Of a DNA stretch of 64,000 nucleotides, positions 42,713 through 52,885 are shown one piece after another; within the stretch, counting starts at the first letter, position 1, and each line of letters starts with the position of its first letter. This stretch comes from Incumbomyces delicatus (Eukaryota; Ascomycota; Eurotiomycetes; Chaetothyriales; Trichomeriaceae), in assembly GCA_017655985.1 (NCBI GenBank), contig JACJVS010000005.1, positions 2,728,001 to 2,792,000 of the forward strand, given 5' to 3'. The translations under genes were made by a program, and so were the position numbers. The notes beneath the pieces were generated by a model that did no database searches, was not told the DNA's origin, and saw only the letters and a program-made list of their open reading frames with translations.

Positions 42713-43759
42713 GATTTGAGCAGGAACCTCCCTTGTGGAGACCCAGTCGAGAACGCGATCGATATACGCTTATTTATTCTGCTTTCGTGGCGATGCCGCA
42801 TAGACGAGACAATCTGCAGTCAGCCGGTTCAAGACAAAGCACGTCTGCATCTCTTGTTCGTTCGCTGGTCCAAACTAGCCTGTTTGACAAACAGAACGTG
42901 CAGTTCAATCGCTTCTACACTGTGACACAACGACTTCGTCGGGTCACACATTTTCGATCATGTGTGTGACTTTGGGGCCATGCCAAGTGCAGGTACTCGC
43001 GGATGGCGCAATGAAGCAGGGGATTGTGTGAAGTTATCACTCGAGCAAACTTGATGACACATCCCTGGTGGACTGGTTCGGGTCCCAGACTGTCTGTCCA
43101 CCCTAACGAATCAGAGAGCGGTCCTATTATATCTCTTGGGTAAACTGCTTGACGCTGCATGCTCGCGCTTCGCAAGCTCGAAATATGTGCCTACCCGTGA
43201 AGGTAATTGGGACTCCCGTGGCGTCTCTCTTTTCGAGAGTATAAATATCATGGTTGTATTACAGCTTTGAACTTCTTTCTGTTGTATTCCTCGTCATCTT
43301 CTTGCTCATCTTCGAGATCTTCCGTCTGCTCCATACAAGCCAGCTACATCTTTCTGATATGCCAAGGATGCGGACTACAGACTTGCATTGTCAACCGATG
43401 GATTCGTGCGATGTCCGTGAGATTCTCCCAAACCTACATCAGCTGTGCACGAGGGAATGAGAAATCATCACCAGCCACGCAGGGGCCATCTCGGATTCGC
43501 CACAAAAGCATCAATCCTTGATTAGTCGGCATAGGAGTAGTGCGTCTACAAGCGACACATCAGCCTTTAAAGCACCCAGAACTACACGGGGTTAGTGTTT
43601 CCCTTTATATTTTCTCAAGTGCGGGAAATTGGAGAGCACCTCGCAAGAGACGCACGATAGGCGTGATTACACCGTCCCACTCCCCAGGACTTCGGAAAAG
43701 TCACTTGGCTTTTTGTATGAACGGCGGTGATAACAATAGTGCGAAGTACCTAAGTGCCT
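42713..43759. other. Intergenic region, orphan gene to PD-(D/E)XK gene
   Basis: 1047 bp between two divergent accessory genes. Several short plus- and minus-strand frames (for example 42670-42969, 43207-43521) overlap without family similarity. It must contain both promoters if both genes are active. Confidence 0.4.
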
Positions 43760-45307
43760 ATGCTCTTAATAAGCGTCTTCATCTTTGAGGAGCATGGAGC
43801 GGAAAGTGATTATATAAGCGATTTCGATATCGATAAGCATAAGCAGCACTGGTTGGCGGAATTGGCTTATGACTGGGCATACACACAATTGCAAGGGTGC
43901 ATCATCTCCTGCTGCTCCCATTATCACAACCCGATGCAATGTGAAGCGCAGTTACGAGTCAGCCAGTGGCTCTGCGAAGTTGATACGCTTGGCGTAAGTT
44001 CCTTTGCGAATAAGCTTGACGATTTAGCTCTGCCGACAGATGAATGTCAATTGTCTGAATACGAGACGACAAGTAGCGCGAGTCTACCTGATCGACCGAT
44101 TCTGATAGCTACGCCGCCATCATCAAAGAAATTTGGTGGAAGACGGTCGCCAAGTCCAGCGCGAAAGATTTTGACACTTCTTGCCAGCAGCTCTCCGCCT
44201 ATTCGAGTATGTCAGCCTGGAAGCACGGTGGGACCGCTACCGCGACTCGTGGTCAACCTACGGACTGCGTTGTTGCAGAAGATCGGATTTCATGTGATAC
44301 CAGAAGCACTCAAGGTTCGTTTTTGCCTCTCAGTCGGGCACTCTCAGTCGGGCACTCTCAGTCAGGCATGTTCTAATCTCAACAGCCAATCTTACAAAGA
44401 GTCGATGCCGAATTTGAGAATATCCCCCTTCACATGTTCGACCCTGCTAGTCTTGAACTGACCCAGGACCTCAAGAACCTTTCCGATCAAGTCATAGATG
44501 TTTATTGCCATGCAGAAAGATGCAATAACCACCATAAAGATGAGAACGCATGGTCGGGTGTGGTCAAAGCCATGCTTCGTATGAGCAACATGGGACGGCA
44601 CGACGATATGATCGAAATCATTGACGTGTATGACAAATTTGCAACTGGACGACGTAAAGCTAATCGCTGCACTAGGCAAACACAGGTGGTCAATCCTGAT
44701 CTTCTACCCACACTACCAGACGCGATCTCTCCACTCGCCAAGAAGGCCGACATCACTCTCGGCTTCAATCCTTATCATCCTCAAGTCTCAGAGATATGGA
44801 GGGCTGTCCTAAAGAGCCGTCCAGGAATGGCTATAAGCCAAATGTCAGATGCGTACACAAGTTCCGTTGTCCTGGGTGGTGGCATCGAAGTCAAAGAGAC
44901 GGGAGGCGATTTAAACGAGGCAACAGTGCAGTTAGCAGTCTGGATGGCTGCTGGTTTGGAAAAGATTTGGTCGCTGGCTGACCCGAATTGCGTCACGGAA
45001 ATACAGCCGCTGATTGGGATCGCAATCCTTGGGCACGAGTGGAAAATCTATATCTCGTGGCGGTTAGAAAAGGACAGTGAAACGGTAAGCATGAAATACT
45101 GTGATCCTCCAACAGACAGCGTGGCTAACCATGTGCTAGCTTGTCGTAGGGCCCTATCCTTTGCTTGCGTCCAGCACGGCGACGTACATGGGAATTTTTG
45201 TCTTGCAGCGTATGCTCTGTAATCTCGAGAAATACTTTCGCGAGCAATACTGGCCATGGTACGAGACTAATATTTTACGCCCGCTGTTGAGGACCCCAAA
45301 CACCTGA
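43760..45307 (+). CDS. PD-(D/E)XK nuclease-like fungal accessory protein (intact, 3 exons)
   Basis: Member of a family frequent in accessory regions of Pezizomycotina whose C-terminal half carries a PD-(D/E)XK nuclease-like fold; activity and role are unproven. My model is 43760-44314, 44386-45084 and 45140-45307, giving 473 aa. Donors are GTTCGT and GTAAGC; acceptors are CAACAG and TGCTAG; phase is kept throughout. Residues 1-185 are variable, with a proline/serine stretch (PPSSKKFGGRRSPSPARKIL). The nuclease-like part shows a conserved acidic helix DENAW (Glu239), KADITLGF (Asp307), the core GGGIEVKE (Glu353-x-Lys355), and QLAVWMAAGLEKI. Exon 3 gives the expected C-terminus YPLLASSATYMGIFVLQRML. 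Intron 1 contains three copies of CTCTCAGTCGGGCA (one variant). All presumed active-site residues are present, so the gene appears functional. Confidence 0.8.
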
Positions 45308-45454
45308 AGAGAGCAATCTGTAAAGTGTACTAGAATATGGGGGGCCAAGGCACAGGCGCTCGCCGGGTATCTTTTTAGCACGCTTGTCAGACTTGGCGGT
45401 GCAGCATGTGAAGCGATTGGGCAACGACTGTTAAATTAACGGCATCTCATTCCA

Positions 45455-45807
45455 GCACTGCAGACATTTTTCGAGGACCTGAAATATCTTCAAGATCTCG
45501 CGGATTGCATCACCCCGCTGGTGGATCCTGCCCGCCGCCGCCAGACCTTGCGAGAGGAACTTCGAAGAGCTTATGTGAGAACACCCAGCGCTGGCGAAAC
45601 GAGTACCGGCACCTCATCGAGAAACCGCAGCGGGATTTCGACTCGGAATATCGCCACTGTGATTTTGCCCGTGAGGCACGCCGGCTGGGATTTGTATCTA
45701 CTCAGATTGAAGATGCCATCAACGATGCAACTAGCCGCAACGAAGATGACACCAGCGTTTTGCCAGTTGCGCAACGCAAACTGACGATTTCTAGGCTTCC
45801 ACGTTAA
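45455..45807 (+). pseudogene. Relic of a DUF3723-type fungal accessory protein
   Basis: After an acceptor-like CATTCCAG, the plus strand reads ALQTFFEDLKYLQDLADCI, then PLVDPARRRQTLREELRRAY, in the style of fungal DUF3723 proteins. It then continues in another frame with NEYRHLIEKPQRDFDSEYR, DFAREARRLGFVSTQIEDAI and NDATSRNED. The upstream two-thirds of such a protein is missing, and the frame change has no intron. The last codons read into the inverted-repeat element that starts at 45764. A decayed fragment, directly downstream of the PD-(D/E)XK gene. Confidence 0.55.
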
Positions 45808-45969
45808 CGCAACCTTACGCCCTACAACGGTGGAGCACTTAAGACTACCAAGCTGGGAGAATAGCTTCGCTGCACAACCAAGTGGGGACGAAGAAGAAGG
45901 CTATTTTAAATAGAATATACGTTGACAGATTGTATCAGCAACACAACGTCGTGCAACGTTGCGCAACTG
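45764..45969. mobile_element. Putative 206-bp inverted-repeat element with ends CAGTTGCGCAACG
   Basis: The 13-bp sequence CAGTTGCGCAACG at 45764-45776 is exactly inverted at 45957-45969. Each end contains the palindrome GTTGCGCAAC, which also occurs at 26099-26108 and 38435-38444. The interior has further GCAAC/GTTGC motifs and no coding capacity. No target-site duplication is obvious. A CA(G)-type end is reminiscent of hAT elements; that assignment is inference. Confidence 0.5.
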
Positions 45970-46092
45970 GCCACTATCAACGACATTCTCTTTGAAGGCG
46001 GTTATCTCACAGAGAATTTCTTCCTATTCGGCACCAGCACACTGTATCATTCTTCCACAAAGCCACGACACAGGCAAGGCTTCGATTTTGGA

Positions 46093-48242
46093 CTATGGGG
46101 ACTCTTTTGATCTCTTCTCCAAGTCGGCATTGACGTCGATGTCAGTCAGGACCACCTCTCCTCTCTTCGCTGCCGCTATTCGCATCTTCCTCATATGTCG
46201 TGTCTGCCGCTCGGTAGCCCTTGTTGCCCACCAAGTATAGCAGAGGGTAAGGATGCAGCATCCAGTGAAGCCCATCGCCACCCCGAATGAAGTCGTGTAC
46301 TCGGGAGCGTATTTCGACCGAAAGATCTGCGGCCCTACAAGCGATCCAATCTGCCCTAGAGAATTGCAAAAAGCAATAGCAAAGGCTGATCCAGTCGCCC
46401 TGGATGTCGTTTGAAGTCGCCATGGCCACATGGTAGAAAACCAGGCAAGGGACGCAGACGCAGCAATGATCGTGGCTGCGTATACGCCTCCGATGTTGGG
46501 ATAGGTGTATATCGCGGCGTAGCATGCCAGAGTAGTGGTCAAATAACCAAGTGCTACCACGGGATACGGTACACCCTTGCGGTCGGTCAAGTAGCTGCTC
46601 ATCGCAATCAAGAATATTGGCAGCACCGCGGAGGGGATCGTGAGCAATTGGCTCTCGGCAATAGAGCTATGGGGCAAACCGTTAATGCTGGCTAGAATTG
46701 TGGACATCTTGAAGAAGAACTTACACGAGACCCAAATTTGCGATGATCGTGGGTAGATAGAACGAAAGTCCGGTTGACCCGACCGTTTTCGTTGCCCAGA
46801 TCAGTGTGAACAGCCACAGACGCATGTCTTTCAAACTTTCGATGATTTCACCAATCTTGAAATTTAACTCGGCCGACCGCGGTGAATTTTCAGGGAGTCG
46901 AGCTTGCAGAAAGGCCTTTTCGGTATCCGTCAACCATTTGGCTTGTTGGGGAACTGTATGTTTGCATTGCATCCGTCAGCTACCATTTTACTATTTGGAG
47001 AGCAATAGAAAGGTCTTCTCGTACAATCTGGGAAGATGAACCAAAGAGAGGCTCCAAAGAGAATGGTGGCCAAGCCTTCGATCAAAAAGAACCTATCAAC
47101 GGCTAATTAGCCACACGGTTCGCAGATAAGCTGAGCACTGCTCGGAGCGAGAGTAACTGACCACTGCCAACCAGACAATCCAGCTACTCCGGACATGTTA
47201 TCGAAACCATATGCCAACACGGCGCTGACAACATTGGCGAAAAATTCGAAAGAATCTATTGGGGCAAATTGGTAAGCATCTCTCATCTCTGCCCATAAAT
47301 CGAATCGAGAAAAGGGGTTCATGACTCACAGTAGATGAGAAGGCGAATCGTCATCTCGTCAGGACGATACCAGTATGTCAGCTGCAGAATGATACCGGGG
47401 AACATTCCAGCTTCGCACTACGGGACATGGTAAGTTGCGTGTATAGGTTGTTGATCAAAGTGTCAAAAGCTCACGAGGCCAAGGAAGAATCGAGCAGTGT
47501 AAAGACCTCCTTTTGTTGTGACGGCAGCATGACATGCTAGCGCAATACCCCAAGTTACCTGCACACAATCAGTCTCTATGAGTATCGGTCAAGATTTGGT
47601 GACATTTTGGATACCATTATCCGCGACTGGAACCTTGAAGGGAGCATCTTCTTCATGATCAGGTTCGACGGTATTTCAAACACAATGAATGGAATCTGAT
47701 GGTCTGGTTAGCCCGTCAACACACACTTTATGATGAGGGAGGATCGATCCCTAGGGCCCTAAAACGAACAAAGTATATTGTGCTAACGAAATTGTATTCG
47801 TCGCCCGTCATACTGAGCTGAGTGAGGATGTTTCGAGGAGTTCCGCGATTCATGATGCGAGCATTAGCAGCCTGAGAAAACTCTTAGTGTCAAGGGGTTT
47901 TGATAGATTAAACTGCCCTCCGCTCACATTGTTGGCATCCACGTTCTTGACCATGAAAATGATGGCACACAGTGGCATAAGTCGCCAGTCCACGCGCCTC
48001 AGTAGCTTCTTCTCTTCTTCGTACGACAGCAGCCCGCGCGCCTTCATACGCTCGTGGTCATAGCCTGTAATATAGTTCGCAGCATCTGCATCTACATCGA
48101 TGTCATCCTGCCTCGGCCGAATGTGGGCGGCGGCGGCATCTTGGAGGGCAGGTTCCTCCTGTGTTGGAACGGTACTACTGCCCTTGGTTTCCATCTTGGT
48201 TTCCATCGTGGTTTCCATCTTGGTTTTCATCTTGGTTTCCAT
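46093..48242 (-). CDS. MFS transporter, Dal5/Tna1-type anion:cation symporter family (9 exons)
   Basis: Plasma-membrane permease for a small organic anion or vitamin (family members carry allantoate, nicotinate or pantothenate); substrate unknown. My minus-strand model is 47928-48242, 47770-47871, 47615-47695, 47475-47558, 47330-47417, 47162-47255, 47025-47092, 46725-46953 and 46093-46666, giving 544 aa. All introns are GT-AG and in phase. Landmarks are KKLLRRVDWRLMPLCAIIF with KNVDANN, NILTQLSMTGDEYNF, VFEIPSNLIMKKMLPSR, ARFFLGLCEAGMFPGIILQL, GLSGWQWFFLIEGL, GLSFYLPTIIANLG and SIAESQLLTIPSAV. The N-terminus is odd: five direct 12-nt repeats give METK/MKTK/METT units. It is intact, in contrast with the broken relative at 18860-20602. 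Confidence 0.88.
48183..48242 (-). repeat. Coding 12-nt repeat encoding (METK)5
   Basis: Five 12-nt units (ATGGAAACCAAG with variants) form the very start of the transporter gene at 46093-48242. Each unit begins with an in-frame ATG, so five alternative start codons exist and unit number can vary without loss of frame. Confidence 0.85.
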
Positions 48243-49957
48243 CTTGGGAGGGGGGCCAAATAAACTAGAAAATATCCTGCTAAAAGGGGGGAAGGAACGA
48301 ACAGCAAAAGATGTCGCTGATGATGTTGATGTTTGATGTGACTAGTTAGTGATCAGAAAGAAATATATCTTGTCAAATCTAATCAGATAGAAAGATCCCG
48401 ATGATAAGATTATCAGACCAGCAAGCTTCGATCATACAATAGGAGCTTAATTTTTCTTTGCGATCGACACACAAAAGAACACCGTCAGCTCCCCATCCTC
48501 AGCCCCGTATCCACTGATGCGCTAGGTGGCTGCAGCAAAAGCAAAACAAACTCGACATTGTCCATGACTCCCCTGGTAACTTGGCACGAATCCTTGACGC
48601 ATTACGGATTATTGGAATATGCATGCACACAGGACGGCGGTGATCAGGGAAAGGGGGGGAAATCCGTTACGTCAGACAACAGTTACCTATGTAACATTCC
48701 AAAAGCGGTCGTAGCGATAGCCCTATAGAGGGAGGTAGTATCGCCGGAACAGCACCTACGTGGTCCCCGATAAGTGCGGCACCGTCCAGGCTTAGGAATA
48801 CCAAACCAAACCAAAAGCGGTCGTAGAAAACCAGGCAGCTTGTTTCTCCGGCGATCCAAGGCCGTTAATCGGTTCGCTAAAGGGACTACTCTCTACTCTT
48901 TTACCACCACGTTTCTATTGTGACGAAGCCCCCCCCCCTACCTGTCCTCACGCTAATCGAGAGGGGACAATCAGTTACTGTAAATCGTGTGGTGGGATCC
49001 ATGTTCCTGCGATATCGGATGCCCTTACTGGGCGTGATGGCGGCACAGATGGAAAATGGAAAACAGGGCATCGGCACAATGACATAAGTGGAGAATTTCT
49101 TCTCTTTTCTAGTTTAAGCCTGCCAAGCATATGATGCCAAGCAAGCAGGTAACCAACCAAATTCCCGCTCTGAACGGATCTGATTAGATGATGATGAGGA
49201 CATCGGGCTTTTTGCGATTTCTCCACTTTTTTCCCAGGAAAATAACATGGCATTCCTCCGGTAAAATCATAAATACCATGTGGTGATGATGAACCCTGTT
49301 CTATAATCTACAAGCCTAGGGCTGCAACGTTTGAGAACCGAGTAGTGAAAATTCGTCGTCACTTTTATCCCCCGCCTTTGATGTGGTAATCTGATCATCC
49401 GCTCTCCACCCCACCTGTCCCTCCGTGCAACACGTTTGGTGGGCATGTAGCGTTGATCGGCATTCTATAATACTACCGCCACACTTTTGGTAAACTCTGG
49501 AGTGTATTCTCCAATCATTGCTAAATGTCACGGAACGTGTGCGCGGAGGATAGTTGTTACTACCTTCTTCTTCTGAAACCTCACGTCCCACGTCCCTGCA
49601 TTGTATATAGGAGTTAGGAGCAGTAGCTCATGCTTTTCATTCTCCCCTGCCTATATGCACGCTGACGGTCGCATGCATCGACCAACCAACCCTTTTACGC
49701 CGATCGTGATGTGGTGGATGGAGAACTGCCGCGGGGAGAAGTGTCCGAGAGTAACTCCATCGGCCCCGGGGTTCTTATGTATCTGCCCACCCACAGGTAA
49801 TTATTTCCGATAAACCTAGTCGCGGCTTTGCTTTGTGGCGGTCTTGGTGCACCCACACTCTCGCTGGCTGTGTTAGAAATCAAGCGATAGCCTGCCCACC
49901 TTCAAGGTCGTACAGTGTCCCTCGATGTCCGTTGTTGGGCTGATGAATACGAGGTAC
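48243..49957. other. Divergent intergenic region, transporter to FAD oxidase
   Basis: 1715 bp with no supported gene. A 16-bp sequence CCAAAAGCGGTCGTAG occurs twice (48699-48714 and 48813-48828). A C run lies near 48930. Minus-strand frames such as 48975-49253 and 49316-49591 are short and unmatched. The region should contain the promoters of both flanking genes. Confidence 0.45.
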
Positions 49958-51857
49958 ATGGCAGACTCCTCTAGATCAGTCGCAATCGTAGGAGGTAGGC
50001 ATTTGAATTGTCTATGACTAGTCTCTAATGAGATGCCAGCGGGTGTGTTTGGGCTGTCGCTAGCGATCAATTTACAGAGCAAAGGTCGGGAACAAAAAAA
50101 CTGTCTTCGTTTCGGAATAGAGTCTGATCGTGCAGGAAGGCTACAATGTCGCCGTCTTCGATCGCAATAGCTATGATAAGAATCAGTATGACCCCAACGA
50201 CAAGTTTATGCAGGCAGCTTCGGTTGACCACAATAAGATTGTAGGTGTACAGGCGGAAAGTGCGGGCAAGTAATAATTGGGGTTTCCCTATAGTTTCGTG
50301 CATCATATGGAATTCAGGCACATCATCAGCGCCTCGCGATGGAAAGCCGCCAGGCTTGGATAGCAGAGAATGATGCTGTCGGCACTATTGACAGCGAGAA
50401 CGCACTCTTTGTGGGATGTGGATTGCTTCGAGTGCAGCCTTCTGACCGACTTGCTGCATTAGAACGCGAAACACTCGCTACTTTCGAGCGCAACGGTTTG
50501 CGTGATACACAATTCGTTAAAAGCAATCTAGCTGATCGCGACCGTGCGAGTGACACTGGCTGGGGTTCTAAGTTGCTCGACTTTGCAATCCCGGTCGAAC
50601 TGTCTGGTGCCGGTACTATTACCTACGAAGCCGTCCTTGACTCGACAGCCGGGTTCATAAGGTGTAGCTTGGCCTGCGCTCACTATCAGAAAATCGCTGC
50701 CACACGAGGAGTTAAGTTCCATTTTGGACCTGAGGATGGCACAGTTGAGTCGCTTGTCACCGAAGCCAGCACGGTGGAACCAGGTGGGAAGAAAGTCACG
50801 GGGCTGAGAACGAGAAACGGAGCCGTGTTTTCTGCTGATGTGGTTGTGGTTGCTGGTACGTCAGAATGAATTTCCGCTGCGATGACAATACACTGACCAC
50901 ACGGCCGGACATTAATAGCTGGGTCATTCTCGACGCAAATCCTTCCCGATCTAAGCTACCATCTTGAATCATCGGCAGGAAGTTTGGCAACATTCAAGAT
51001 TGATAAAGCGGATGCGCGATTGTGGCACAAGTATTCACCGGAACGTTTTCCAGTAATCACCTGGAAAAGTCGACCTCGAAATACGAATGGGAAAGATACT
51101 GGCAGTGTCTATGCTTTGCCCCGAACTCCAGACGGTCTTGTTAAGATCGGGTATCGTGGTATTAAAGTTAGCGCTTTCGTGTGTGCGCTTCCGTTCTCTT
51201 TGCTTACAAACGGGGACAGTTTACTAATTTTCAAGCTGCTCCAGCTCAAGCGTCCTACAACCAGCAAGGACGCTGGTCGGTGCCTCTTAACCCAGAAGAG
51301 AGCTGTGGAATTCCCGAACAAGCTATTGACGCCATCAATCAATTCGTAACTAATTTCCTTCCGGAATTTCAAAACGTACCATTTCATTCGACAAAGCTAT
51401 GCTGGTACACTGATTCGTTGGACAACGCATTCGTCGTAAGGGGCAAGACGCCCTTTAGGCCTATAAGATATGACTAATTTTGTTTGTGCAACAGATCGAC
51501 TATGTGCCGACTTATGCCGAGAAGTCAGTTTTTGTCTGCACAGGTGGAAGTGGGCATGGAGCCAAGTTCCTCCCAGTCCTAGGCCAGGTAAATTCTTTGA
51601 TCTCTCTTCTTCAGCGGACATGACTGAGTATTCGTTCCCTGCAGCATGCGGCAGATATCTTCGAACACGGCGAAGAAAGCACTTCGTTCATGCGCGCCTT
51701 TTGGCGCTGGAGACCGGATTCTCGCAGAAGCAATGGCCTCGAAGAAGGGCCCCACGGTCCAAGAGATTTGTCGAGGCGGTCTTCTAAGAAAGACGCTCCT
51801 TGTACAGCAATGAATCCATGTCCAATATCATTTACTGAGCACCATACCTCTAGCTAG
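49958..51857 (+). CDS. FAD-dependent amine/amino-acid oxidase (sarcosine oxidase / fructosyl amino acid oxidase type)
   Basis: Flavoenzyme of the DAO fold oxidising a secondary amine such as a sarcosine-, pipecolate- or fructosyl-amino-acid-like substrate, releasing peroxide. My model is 49958-49994, 50040-50084, 50140-50240, 50294-50855, 50919-51166, 51220-51435, 51495-51587 and 51645-51857, giving 504 aa. The FAD-binding GAGVFG (residues 12-17) is rebuilt from the first two tiny exons. Exon 3 needs the acceptor CAGGAAG (not the nearer GTGCAG) to restore SKGYNVAVFDR. Family marks are NKIFRASYG, EAVLDSTAGFI and KLCWYTDSLDNAFVIDYVP, with Cys392 at the position of the covalent flavin link. CTGGSGHGAKFLPVLG and the C-terminal FWRWRPDSRRSNGLEEGPHG complete the picture. 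Divergent from the Dal5-type transporter; a shared nitrogen-scavenging role is conceivable but not shown. Confidence 0.85.
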
Positions 51858-52885
51858 AAATATGATTGAAATCTGCAAAGTGTCGCTTATAAGAGCTCTC
51901 CAGGGGAACGCCTTGCTCAAGAAAGTTTAATCGTTGTTAATTAAGTGAACGGTCACGAATACACAAGTTTCAATATCAATTTGTAAAGAATGGTATCTGA
52001 GTTAATCTTACTTTCTGCGAAGACGGCGATAAGGGGCGCTCTAGTTAGTACTATCGATCTATAAGCTATTGTCGCGGGGACTAAAACTATGAACTACAAT
52101 TCCTCGTTATCTAGATCGTATTGTATATATCGCGGGATCGAACATAAACGCTGTAATAAACAGGTTAAATTACTTGATTAGGAAGGTGGATACGGTATTC
52201 GAATCATAAAATTACAGTGATTCGAAGCTGATGATTCCGTTATTGCAAAACGTTGGGTGGTAAACAATACCTTCAATGAGCCCTCCTGAAGGTGCCCAGA
52301 TCCCGAGGTAAAGATGTTATGAATTTAACGTCATGGAAGGTCACACTGGAGCTGGGTTTGGAGTATAATTTTAGATTCTATTCGTGGCTGTTGTGTGCTT
52401 CTTGTGCCAAGGCATGTTCGACGCAGTCAACGGGTTGGGTTCATCATGGCTTTATTCCTGGGCGAATCCGAACCTGATTCGGCGAGAGGACGGTTTAGGT
52501 ACTACTGTGATGAAAACCCCCTTCGTGCGAAGTCCGAGACCTTAGGATTCATCAAAAATCTCAAATACGACTACAAGATCATTGGATTGTTCCCACTTTT
52601 CATCGCCCCGAAAGTGGTTCTACTTCTCCGTACAAGATGTCTGATCAGTGTAAGCAGCATGGCACTTGCGACGGGGAGCTTGTATGTTTTTCAAGATATT
52701 CCGATTATCAAATGTCCATGTCGATCTGATGCTCGAATACTAACAACCAAGTAATACTTGCTTTCCATGTCATAACTTCAATCACGTATAGTACGCCATT
52801 TTGAACTCGACCTTCTTGGTGCAACTGATCCTCTTTGTTGGTGAAATGTCCACTTTGTTAATTCGATAAGTCCCACTTGACGCGT
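51858..52885. other. A/T-rich intergenic region between converging genes
   Basis: 1028 bp, visibly richer in A/T than its surroundings from 51860 to about 52260. A plus-strand frame at 52395-52754 (119 codons, with FIKNLKYDYKIIGLFPLFIAPKVV) is unmatched and probably not a gene. No repeat stands out. Confidence 0.4.
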
